5,434 nucleotides of DNA from contig JABFSB010000097.1 of assembly GCA_013140875.1 (NCBI GenBank), positions 1 through 5,434 on the forward strand, read 5' to 3'. This DNA is from Acidobacteriota bacterium. GTDB lineage: Bacteria > Acidobacteriota > Blastocatellia > Pyrinomonadales > Pyrinomonadaceae. Below, piece by piece: positions 1 through 5,434 of this stretch. The position numbers and the translations under genes are program-made. Below the pieces are notes generated by a model. That model was not told the origin of the DNA and did no database searches. It saw only the letters and a list, made by a program, of their open reading frames with translations. Position 1 is the first letter of the stretch. Each line of letters opens with the position of its first letter.

Positions 1-1091
1 TCATTGACGATCAGTTTTCTTCGAGCTTCGACGACGAGGCCGGGCCTTTTTGAGGTGACGACGATCTCGCGTTCGGTCCCGGTTTCTTCAAGCGGTATTT
101 TAGGCGTATAGGTCACAACGTAGGACGAATCGATCATGCGTGCAACGATGGCCGCTTTTTCGATTATTTCGTCCTTCGTTTCGGGAATAATGATCTCGCC
201 GTTGGTGTTTGCGGCAAGTTCGCCAAGCTGTTCTTCGCTGACCTCAAGGTCGTCCTTACGGGCCCGTATTGTTTTGAGCAGCTTGCGGTCGAGATTTATC
301 GTCGGCCCTATCTTCGGTGCCTGGGCCGCATCACGCACGCCGTTCGGCAAACCGGCGACAACCTCATCGGGCAGTGCTTTTGGCGGCGGTGATTTTGAAA
401 GCATTTTGGTACGCGGCTCGATGTCGGTCAGCTCCATCTTTGTATAGCTCAGGACGTGCACCGTTATATCGGTCGAAAGCAGGCCGCGAAGCGCCCGCAG
501 CTTAGTGCCCTGGTCCGCGAAGCTATCGGTCCCGTCCGTGATCAGGACGAGATGTTTGTTATCGACCGAGCTCTTTGTAAAAAAATCTTTCGCCAAACTT
601 AACGACTTAACGTACGCCGATCTGCGGCCAAAATTGGTTCGTGCAACGGCGGCAAGTGCCTCATTCTTGTCGGTAGTCCATTCGGCCACGATCTCCGCCT
701 TGTCGCTGTATTGAATGATCGCGACCGCGTCGCCCGGCCTCAGCCCACCGATCAACCCGTTCGCAACCTTGCGTGTTTGCTCAAGGCTTTTCATCCACCG
801 CAGCTCGCCGCCGGTGTCCATTACGATCAGTACATTCGCGGGCATCCGCCGCACGCTGCTCGGCTGGTGAAGTACATTATTTTCGGTGATGACGAGATCC
901 TTTTCCGCGACATCCGAAACGAACTTGCCGTCTTCGTCGAAAGCGAGCACGTTCAATTTTATTTCTTGAGTCGCAACTTTAATCGGCGCTTCAGCCGGAG
1001 CCGGTGTCGGCTGCACACGCCCGCTTTGCCCGGCCGCGGACACCGAGAATATCGCGGCCAAAACGAACAGGGCTAAAACGGGTTTAGGCAT
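1..1091 (-). CDS. Exported VWA-domain protein (acidobacterial VWFA-related type), 3' end beyond window
   Basis: This is a secreted or periplasmic von Willebrand factor A-type protein of unknown substrate. The ATG at 1091 opens a frame of 363 codons with no stop before the left edge. Residues 1-22 form a signal peptide (basic start, hydrophobic core ALFVLAAIFSV, cleavage probably near SAAGQ). There is no lipobox Cys. A short Pro/Ala-rich linker follows (about 27-36), then a beta-rich lead-in (about 39-83). The VWA fold spans about 86-216, with strand VLIVMDTGG and LITDGTDS at 183-190. A segment from about 286 (EEQLGELAANTNGEI) to 358, including YVVTYTP and a final beta stretch, matches the C-terminal part of VWFA-related acidobacterial proteins as I remember them. 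The MIDAS is degenerate: D92-T-G-G-E replaces DxSxS. The gene starts 21 bp after the SDR stop and shows no clear Shine-Dalgarno. The start was chosen because it gives the signal peptide and no other ATG, GTG or TTG lies in frame after the upstream stop. Probably few residues are missing at the C-terminus. Confidence 0.88.
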   Translation of the reverse strand, partial: MPKPVLALFVLAAIFSVSAAGQSGRVQPTPAPAEAPIKVATQEIKLNVLAFDEDGKFVSDVAEKDLVITENNVLHQPSSVRRMPANVLIVMDTGGELRWMKSLEQTRKVANGLIGGLRPGDAVAIIQYSDKAEIVAEWTTDKNEALAAVARTNFGRRSAYVKSLSLAKDFFTKSSVDNKHLVLITDGTDSFADQGTKLRALRGLLSTDITVHVLSYTKMELTDIEPRTKMLSKSPPPKALPDEVVAGLPNGVRDAAQAPKIGPTINLDRKLLKTIRARKDDLEVSEEQLGELAANTNGEIIIPETKDEIIEKAAIVARMIDSSYVVTYTPKIPLEETGTEREIVVTSKRPGLVVEARRKLIVN

Positions 1092-1112
1092 AATAAGGAT
1101 AGGATGATGAAA

Positions 1113-2183
1113 CTAAAGCTGCGGATGCATCGCGACGAACTTCAGCAGATTTGCCGCGTAATCTCGAAAATTGGGACACGTTATGCCGTGTTTTTTCAGC
1201 AACTTGTCGGCAATCGACGTATCGTAGGTCTGGGCCAGAAAAAAATAAGGAACGCCGGAATGCGGCAGGCCGGTCAGCTTTGGCGTGACGGGCAGCATCA
1301 GCAGACGTTCGACCAATGCCGCCGGCGGCCCGATCGCCGATCGTTTACCCGAAAGCTTTTCGGCGATCACGTCGAACAACTCGCCGGTCGAAAGAGGCGA
1401 CGGGTCGGCCAGTGCGATCGTCTTGCCTTTCGACTCATCATCGAACGCAAGCGCGGCGATCGCGTCGACGACGAAATCGACCGGCACAAGGTTCAGGCGA
1501 ACATCCTTGTTGCCGACATTTACCAGCCGCAGCACGGCCGGAGCAATCTTCAGGTATTCAATCAGATGATAGATGCCGTCGTACTTCGCTGTCTCGCCGC
1601 TTTGGGAATCACCGACGACGACCGACGGACGAAAGATGGTGACGGGCAGCTCGGCCTTCAGCTTTTCAACCTCGGACTCGGCCAAATATTTGGACTCTTC
1701 GTAAAAATTGCGAAAACCGGCGTCGTGCCTAAGTTCATCCTCGCGGATAGGGCCGGTCCGCCTGCCCGCTACATAGCACGTCGATATATAGTTATATCTT
1801 TTCAGTTTCGGCAATGAAGCCGCAAACGCGTTGACATTCCTGGTGCCTTCGAGATTTACTTCGTACGCGGGCCCCTTCGCGACCGCCAGATCGTAAATCG
1901 CCGCGAGGTGAAAAACGTCGGTCGCCGATTCACGAACAAGGCCGGCGTCTTCGCTCGACATTTCCAGATCGGGCCGCGTTATGTCGCCTTCGATCAAGGC
2001 GAAATTTTCGATTGGTGTCGCGGTTCGTTCCGCGATCTCTTCAACACTCTCTATCGCTTTTTCGACGAACTGCGGTTGCACCAGCAAAAATATCTGCCGG
2101 TTGGCGGCCGCGAGCCGCTCTACCAAACGCTCCGCGATGAAACCGGGAAAGCCGGTCACAAAAATTGTCCGGTCGAAAGTCAT
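1113..2183 (-). CDS. SDR-family NAD(P)-dependent reductase, fatty acyl-CoA/thioester reductase-like
   Basis: This 356-residue cytoplasmic extended short-chain dehydrogenase/reductase probably uses NAD(P)H on an activated acyl or carbonyl substrate. The N-terminal Rossmann motif is TGFPGFIAE (10-18), with Ala17 where classical extended SDRs have the third Gly. EGD at 65-67 fits the adenine-contacting Asp. HLAA at 92-95, S134/T135 in YISTCYVAG, and Y161-x3-K165 (YEESK) supply the nucleotide-binding and catalytic signatures. RPSVVVGDSQSG (185-196) and VPVDFVVDAI (233-242) are typical of the NAD_binding_4 (male-sterility/fatty acyl-CoA reductase) and NAD-epimerase groups. No second FAR C-terminal domain, adenylation domain or carrier domain is present, so it is a stand-alone reductase. 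It begins 12 bp after the quinone oxidoreductase stop, with a GAGAG-type ribosome site, and ends in TAG 21 bp before the VWA gene. The SDR call is firm. The exact substrate (acyl-CoA, sugar nucleotide, sterol or other) cannot be told from sequence. Confidence 0.93.
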   Translation of the reverse strand: MTFDRTIFVTGFPGFIAERLVERLAAANRQIFLLVQPQFVEKAIESVEEIAERTATPIENFALIEGDITRPDLEMSSEDAGLVRESATDVFHLAAIYDLAVAKGPAYEVNLEGTRNVNAFAASLPKLKRYNYISTCYVAGRRTGPIREDELRHDAGFRNFYEESKYLAESEVEKLKAELPVTIFRPSVVVGDSQSGETAKYDGIYHLIEYLKIAPAVLRLVNVGNKDVRLNLVPVDFVVDAIAALAFDDESKGKTIALADPSPLSTGELFDVIAEKLSGKRSAIGPPAALVERLLMLPVTPKLTGLPHSGVPYFFLAQTYDTSIADKLLKKHGITCPNFRDYAANLLKFVAMHPQL

Positions 2184-2184
2184 G

Positions 2185-2192
2185 CTTCTCTC
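2185..2192 (-). promoter_or_regulatory. Probable ribosome binding site of the SDR reductase gene
   Basis: The minus strand reads GAGAGAAG one base before the ATG at 2183, inside the 12-bp gap after the quinone oxidoreductase stop. The GAG core lies about eight bases from the start codon. It is a moderate purine-rich match, consistent with translation of an operon gene directly after its neighbour. Confidence 0.5.
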
Positions 2193-2195
2193 AGT

Positions 2196-3179
2196 CTAAA
2201 ATTCCAAAATGATCTTCCCGAAACTTTCGTTCGACTCGAGATACTCGTGAGCTTCCCGAACTTTTTCGACCGGAAAGATTTTATCGACATTCGGCACAAC
2301 GGTCCCGTTGGCGAGCAGAGGAACGACCTGCTCGGCAAACAACCTCGTCGCTTCGGCCTTTTCATCGACGCTTCGCCCGCGAAGGACTGTTCCGATTATC
2401 CGCAGCCGTTTGCGGAGGGCCATCGAAAGATCGAACATCGCTGAGTTGCCCGATGTAAGTCCGACCAGCATAAGCCTTCCTTTCGGCAAAAGGCATTCGA
2501 GGTTTTCGCGAAAATATCCCGCACCGACCAGGTCGAGGATCACATCCACGCCACCGCCGTTCTTCGATTTAAGTATCGGCGCGAACTCGGTATTTTCGCC
2601 GGTCAGAATCGCTTCGTCCAACCCGAACTTCTTCGACCGTTCAAGTTTTTCGGCGGTCCGCGACGTGCCGATGGTCTTTGCTCTGGCCGCCTTTGCCAAC
2701 TGAAGTGCCGCCAGACCGACACCCGACCCGACCGCGTGGACCAGAAGCGTCTCGCCTTTTTTCAGCTCGCCTTGCGTAAAAACAGCATCATGCGCGGTTA
2801 CGAATGCTTCGGGCACGGCCGCCGCTTCCGTGAAAGAAAGATTGTCGGGGATTTTTGCCAGTACGCTGGCGTCGGCGATCAATAATTCGGCCTGGGCCTC
2901 TCCGGCGGAGATGCCAAAGACACGGTCACGGGCTTTCCACGCCGATGCGTCGTTGCCTGTCTCAACAATCTCGCCCGCAAACTCAAGGCCCGGAATATGC
3001 GGAGAATAGCCCGCGGGCGGCGGATAAAGGCCGCGACGCTGTAGGAGGTCGGCGCGATTCAATCCGGCTGCACGGACGCGAACAAGAACTTCGCTGCCGA
3101 CAGGCGGCGATGGGTCCGGAACATCGCGAATTTCAAGATTTTCGGGGCCGCCGAACGATCTTATGTAAACGGCTTTCAT
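2196..3179 (-). CDS. Zinc-free NAD(P)H:quinone oxidoreductase, PIG3/QOR family
   Basis: This complete 327-residue medium-chain reductase has the usual length for the PIG3 (TP53I3-like) quinone oxidoreductases. Family members move electrons from NADPH to quinones or other electrophilic carbonyls in the cytoplasm. The N-terminus MKAVYIRSFGGPE is canonical and fixes the start. The GroES-like half carries AAGLNRADLLQRRG (37-50), YPPPAG (52-57) and PGLEFAGE (63-70). GLE stands where zinc alcohol dehydrogenases have GHE, and no Cys follows the AAG motif, so catalytic zinc is absent. EAFVTAHDAVF (124-134) precedes the Rossmann half, which carries VHAVGSGVG (147-155). TSR at 172-174, after the second Rossmann strand, would suit the NADPH 2'-phosphate (inference). 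The C-terminus (VDKIFPVEKVREAHEYLES, then SFGKIIL) is typical of the family. No convincing Shine-Dalgarno precedes it; the 52-bp gap after tolC holds only two weak hairpins. Physiological substrate is unknown. Confidence 0.93.
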   Translation of the reverse strand: MKAVYIRSFGGPENLEIRDVPDPSPPVGSEVLVRVRAAGLNRADLLQRRGLYPPPAGYSPHIPGLEFAGEIVETGNDASAWKARDRVFGISAGEAQAELLIADASVLAKIPDNLSFTEAAAVPEAFVTAHDAVFTQGELKKGETLLVHAVGSGVGLAALQLAKAARAKTIGTSRTAEKLERSKKFGLDEAILTGENTEFAPILKSKNGGGVDVILDLVGAGYFRENLECLLPKGRLMLVGLTSGNSAMFDLSMALRKRLRIIGTVLRGRSVDEKAEATRLFAEQVVPLLANGTVVPNVDKIFPVEKVREAHEYLESNESFGKIILEF

Positions 3180-3231
3180 AGAAAAGATACGACGGGCTTT
3201 TTAGCCTTTGCGACCGAAACCGGCGGTCATG
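3180..3231 (-). other. 52-bp TolC-quinone oxidoreductase spacer with two weak hairpins
   Basis: On the minus strand, a GACCG/CGGTC stem (3228-3224 with 3216-3212, loop of 7) begins three bases after the TolC stop. A GGCT-AAAA-AGCC stem (3206-3195) follows. Both stems are only 4-5 bp and neither is followed directly by a U-run, so this is not a convincing intrinsic terminator. No -35/-10 pair is recognisable, and no Shine-Dalgarno precedes the ATG at 3179. I therefore favour read-through transcription from tolC into the downstream genes. Confidence 0.35.
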
Positions 3232-5052
3232 TTAGCGTTGAAGCCGTGCCTCGACATTGTTTGCTTTAAGCGAGTTTCCGGTCGCACGCTGCAGATCGGC
3301 GATCGATTTATTGAGCTCGGTCTGTGCCCGAAGTTCGTTCGACCTCGCGGTGGTCAAAGCGGTCTGGCGCTCAAGCACTTTGTAAATATCTGACTGCCCG
3401 TTGTCCAGTTTTCGCTGTTCGGATTCATATTGTTTTACTGAATTTTCCCGGGCGATCGCCGCCGCCCGCAGGCGGGCTTCGGCCGTCCGCAAAGACTGCA
3501 GCGCGTTTCTGACATCGACCTGGATATTCTGCTCCAACTGCTCACGCTGCACGTTCAGCTTTTCGCCTTCGACCAGTGATTTGCCATACTGTGCCCTTGA
3601 CGTCCTATCGCCGAACAGCGGCAGGTTGAACTGTACGCCGACACGAAGGGTCGGGTAACGATTCGCGAACAAATTTCCAAGCGCTCCGCCATATCCGCCG
3701 TTGAGCGAATCGGGCAGCGTCGGCGTCTGCGTGACCGGAATCTGGTCGATCGGCGTCAAGCCCGGATTTGTAACCAATAAAAGATTATTGTTCCGGATCA
3801 GCTGATTGATCGCCGTGGTCGTACCTGTACCGCTGAACGGATTCACTACGTTGGGGTTGAATGTACCGGCCGAGCCGGTAAGCGTATAGTTGGCTACAAG
3901 GTCGATCTGCGGTTTGCCCTGCTCCTTGTAAAAGCGTTGGTCGAGAGCATTAATATCCTTTTGCGCCTGATTGATCTCAAGCTCCGGCCGGTTCTGCATT
4001 GCGGCATCGATGGCCTGTGAAAGCGTCGTTACAGGCGGGGCCAGATCGACCGAATCCACCGGCGTTACCGATCTGCCCCAGATAGCGTCATTTCTGTTGG
4101 GCGAGATCAAATTCTTCAGATTGTTTTCGGCGGTGCCGACCACGTTCAGCGCGTCGTAAACCGACTGCTCAAAGTTCGCGACCTGTGTTTCCGCCGCGAG
4201 GACATCGATCGGGGCAAGCTGGCCTTCATCGACCAAACGCTTGTTGTGTTCGAGTTGATCTTTCGCGTCCTTAACGCCGTCGCGCTGAACCTGTAAATTG
4301 CGGAGCGCGTAGGTCAGGTCCCAATATGCCCGCTGTACGTTGGCTATTGTTTCTATCGTACGCTGCCGAAACTGGGTGTCGGTCAGGGAAAGATTTCGCT
4401 TGGCAATCTCGATCGCACGCCGCGGCTGATCGAATCTGCGGCCTCTGAGCAGCGGCTGAGTAAACTGAAACGATAAACTCGACGTGTAGGTCGGATTAAC
4501 AGACGTAAAAATATTGTTCGTCGTGTTCCTTCCATTGTTCGCCGTTACGCTGTACGTCGCGCCGGTCCGGCGGAATGCACCGTTGATCCCGGCGTTCCCG
4601 ACGATATTGGACTGCGTCAGCGAAAAGTTCGGGCCGCCGCCAAAAAACGAGAACACGGGTGTTTTGGCACGTTCGTAATAGGCCTGTCCTGAAAACTTAG
4701 GCTCGTAATATCCGCGTGCGGCCTTCAGGTCGAACTCCGCTACCTTTACATTTTTCCGCGTGACCTCGATGTCCTTGTTGTTTTCGAGTGCCTTTGTGAT
4801 CGCCTCGGCCAGAGTAAGGCTCTGCTGGTCGGTCATGTCCACGCCGACACGGCCAAGATCGGGCAGCGATTTATCGTCCGAGCGATAATTCGGCGCGATC
4901 GCCGGAACGCCCTGAAGCTTGTCCGGCTCGACGTCCTGTTTGTCCTTCACCGCGGGCGTAGCCACCGGCGTCGGTGTCGGGTTTTGGGCGAATGCATTCA
5001 CCGAGCCGATAAAAACTGCGATTAGAAATAAAGTGTATGATCGCAAAAACAT
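3232..5052 (-). CDS. TolC-family outer-membrane efflux channel
   Basis: This encodes the outer-membrane channel of a tripartite efflux pump: 606 residues, against roughly 490 for E. coli TolC. Residues 1-22 form a signal peptide ending AFA before QNP. A Pro/Thr-rich linker (NPTPTPVATPAV, 24-35) and a leader to about 78 follow. Two OEP repeats are visible. The first starts at SLTLAEAITKALENNKDIEV (78-97) and runs to about 315. The second starts at TLSQAIDAAMQNRPELEI (343-360) and runs to about 592. Each contains long heptad-like helices; the GQLAPIDVLAAETQ and NGQSDIYKVLERQTALTTAR segments are typical. A Gly/Asn/Thr-rich insertion at about 393-465 interrupts the second beta hairpin. I start at ATG 5052: AGGTGA lies six bases upstream. 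An in-frame GTG at 5061 would add three residues but lies within that ribosome site. The gene follows the RND permease gene, as in many RND operons. TAA stop. Confidence 0.95.
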   Translation of the reverse strand: MFLRSYTLFLIAVFIGSVNAFAQNPTPTPVATPAVKDKQDVEPDKLQGVPAIAPNYRSDDKSLPDLGRVGVDMTDQQSLTLAEAITKALENNKDIEVTRKNVKVAEFDLKAARGYYEPKFSGQAYYERAKTPVFSFFGGGPNFSLTQSNIVGNAGINGAFRRTGATYSVTANNGRNTTNNIFTSVNPTYTSSLSFQFTQPLLRGRRFDQPRRAIEIAKRNLSLTDTQFRQRTIETIANVQRAYWDLTYALRNLQVQRDGVKDAKDQLEHNKRLVDEGQLAPIDVLAAETQVANFEQSVYDALNVVGTAENNLKNLISPNRNDAIWGRSVTPVDSVDLAPPVTTLSQAIDAAMQNRPELEINQAQKDINALDQRFYKEQGKPQIDLVANYTLTGSAGTFNPNVVNPFSGTGTTTAINQLIRNNNLLLVTNPGLTPIDQIPVTQTPTLPDSLNGGYGGALGNLFANRYPTLRVGVQFNLPLFGDRTSRAQYGKSLVEGEKLNVQREQLEQNIQVDVRNALQSLRTAEARLRAAAIARENSVKQYESEQRKLDNGQSDIYKVLERQTALTTARSNELRAQTELNKSIADLQRATGNSLKANNVEARLQR

Positions 5053-5057
5053 AAAGA

Positions 5058-5063
5058 TCACCT
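5058..5063 (-). promoter_or_regulatory. Ribosome binding site of the TolC gene
   Basis: The minus strand reads AGGTGA, then TCTTT, then ATG at 5052. This is the strongest Shine-Dalgarno in the window and has ideal spacing (about six bases from the GG-containing core to the ATG). It decides the start: the upstream in-frame GTG at 5061 is part of this site and cannot be served by it. Confidence 0.8.
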
Positions 5064-5078
5064 AACAACGCTCTCTTA

Positions 5079-5151
5079 CTCTTCCTTTGCATCTTCGCGT
5101 CTTCGCGGGAAATTCTTTCTTCCCGCAAAGTCGCAAAGACGCAAAGAAGAG
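5079..5151. repeat. Imperfect palindromic intergenic repeat (CTTTGCG-type)
   Basis: Left arm 5079-5111 and right arm 5120-5151 are near-perfect reverse complements, with a handful of mismatches and a one-base bulge, around an 8-base loop (attctttc, 5112-5119). The innermost 7 bases of each arm (CGCGGGAA / TTCCCGCA region) pair best. The right arm carries three CGCAAAG units (in 5124-5147), so the element is also internally repetitive. It starts one base past the RND stop codon and ends 26 bases before the TolC ATG. Transcribed from the minus strand it could fold into a long stem. No U-tract follows, so it is not a classical terminator; it could modulate mRNA stability or the RND/TolC expression ratio (inference). 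From memory, similar 'TTTGCGTCTTTGCG' palindromes are scattered through intergenic regions of Acidobacteriota and other soil or cyanobacterial genomes; copy number cannot be seen here. Confidence 0.85.
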
Positions 5152-5152
5152 A

Positions 5153-5434
5153 TCACTGCTTACTAAAAAACGAACTCGTCACCGTCGCGAATCGCCGCCT
5201 GATCCCGCCGAACAGCCATTCCGAAAATCTCGAAACGTATTGGAACAGCCGCATCTCGCTCAGGTCGTCGAATAACGAATAGAACACCGGTACGGCCAGC
5301 AGGGTCAGCAGCAAACACATCGTCTGTCCGCCGACCACAAGCACGCCGATCGAGCGGTTCGTGCCGGCACCGGCGCCACGGGAAACGACCAGAGGAATCA
5401 TGCCGGCGACGAGTGCGATCGTCGTCATCAGGAT
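5153..5434 (-). CDS. Efflux RND transporter permease, C-terminal fragment
   Basis: Only the last 93 codons of this inner-membrane proton-driven pump are in the window; the gene continues past the right edge. The visible part begins ILMTTIALVAGMIPLV, which matches the penultimate transmembrane helix of AcrB-like HAE-1 permeases (E. coli AcrB: ILMTSLAFILGVMPLV, from memory). Then comes the conserved loop SRGAGAGTNRSIG and a last membrane helix, VLVVGGQTMCLLLTLLAVPVFYSLF (about 31-55, split here by eye). A cytoplasmic tail of about 38 residues follows, ending in a TGA at 5155-5153. The loop GAGAG and the VPVFY motif are characteristic of the RND superfamily C-terminus. The TolC-type gene downstream supports a drug or solvent efflux role over a SecDF or lipid role, but substrate cannot be inferred. 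The periplasmic adaptor gene would be expected further upstream. Confidence 0.93.
   Translation of the reverse strand: MLMTTIALVAGMIPLVVSRGAGAGTNRSIGVLVVGGQTMCLLLTLLAVPVFYSLFDDLSEMRLFQYVSRFSEWLFGGIRRRFATVTSSFFSKQ

Noticed and set aside
136..714. Several short plus-strand frames over the VWA gene
   Set aside because: They are antisense to a continuous 363-codon minus-strand frame with a signal peptide and VWA motifs, and show Ser/Arg-rich shadow composition.
1104..1817. A 237-codon plus-strand open frame opposite the SDR gene
   Set aside because: It lies wholly antisense to a gene with clear Rossmann and YxxxK motifs, is rich in Arg/Gln/Asp as antisense shadows are, has no recognisable domain, and extends past the SDR stop only by chance.
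1908..2444. A 178-codon plus-strand open frame across the quinone oxidoreductase-SDR junction
   Set aside because: It is antisense to two well-supported genes, has no domain I recognise, and no ribosome site. It is a composition shadow.
3195..3228. Possible intrinsic terminator after the TolC gene
   Set aside because: The two stems are only 4-5 bp and no U-run directly follows either in the direction of transcription, so termination here is not supported.
4871..5128. An 85-codon minus-strand frame starting in the palindrome (MREERISREDAKMQRKS)
   Set aside because: Its N-terminus is only the translated repeat and the rest runs out of frame inside the TolC gene. Peptides like REDAKxxR are a known artefact of calling genes on this repeat type.
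5079..5151. CRISPR array or IS inverted repeat as explanation of the repeat
   Set aside because: There are two facing arms around an 8-base loop, no regularly spaced direct repeats with unique spacers, no transposase and no target duplication visible.
5087..5275. A 62-codon plus-strand frame over the palindrome and RND tail
   Set aside because: Its first half (HLRVFAGNSFFPQSRKDAKK) is the translated repeat and its second half is antisense to the RND C-terminus.

Overview
The window looks like part of an Acidobacteriota chromosome. The best guess is class Blastocatellia (Pyrinomonadaceae-like), inferred from three things: an exported VWA protein with the layout of the acidobacterial VWFA-related family, Pro/Thr-rich linkers just after the signal peptides, and an intergenic palindrome of the 'CTTTGCGTCTTTGCG' type. 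I could not search a database, so the lineage is an inference. Base composition is moderately GC-rich and even. I see no IS element, CRISPR array, tRNA, rRNA or integrase.

All five genes lie on the minus strand and read from right to left. First comes the 3' end of an RND-type efflux permease (5434 to 5153, cut by the window edge). A 100-bp gap follows, mostly filled by an imperfect palindrome (5079-5151). Next is a complete TolC-type outer-membrane channel gene (5052 to 3232). After a 52-bp gap comes a complete zinc-free quinone oxidoreductase of the PIG3/QOR family (3179 to 2196). Twelve bp further on is a complete extended-SDR protein resembling the fatty acyl-CoA/thioester reductase family (2183 to 1113). 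Twenty-one bp after that is a secreted VWA-domain protein (1091 to the left edge, stop codon not seen). This last gene is open at the window edge, and at least 363 codons are present.

The RND pump and TolC channel are two of the three parts of a tripartite efflux system. The periplasmic adaptor would be expected upstream, beyond the right edge. The downstream genes are close enough together to be co-transcribed: two soluble NAD(P)H-type oxidoreductases and an exported VWA protein. A link between them and efflux, for example handling of reactive quinones or aldehydes, is speculation from gene order. No convincing promoter or intrinsic terminator separates the genes. No stretch over 300 bp lacks a gene; the longest gap is the 100 bp between the RND and TolC genes.

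The window is mostly ordinary, and I do not see a clearly new system. The points most worth a second look are the palindromic repeat wedged between the pump and channel genes, the degenerate metal-binding (MIDAS) motif in the VWA protein, and the unusual pairing of efflux genes with two reductases.
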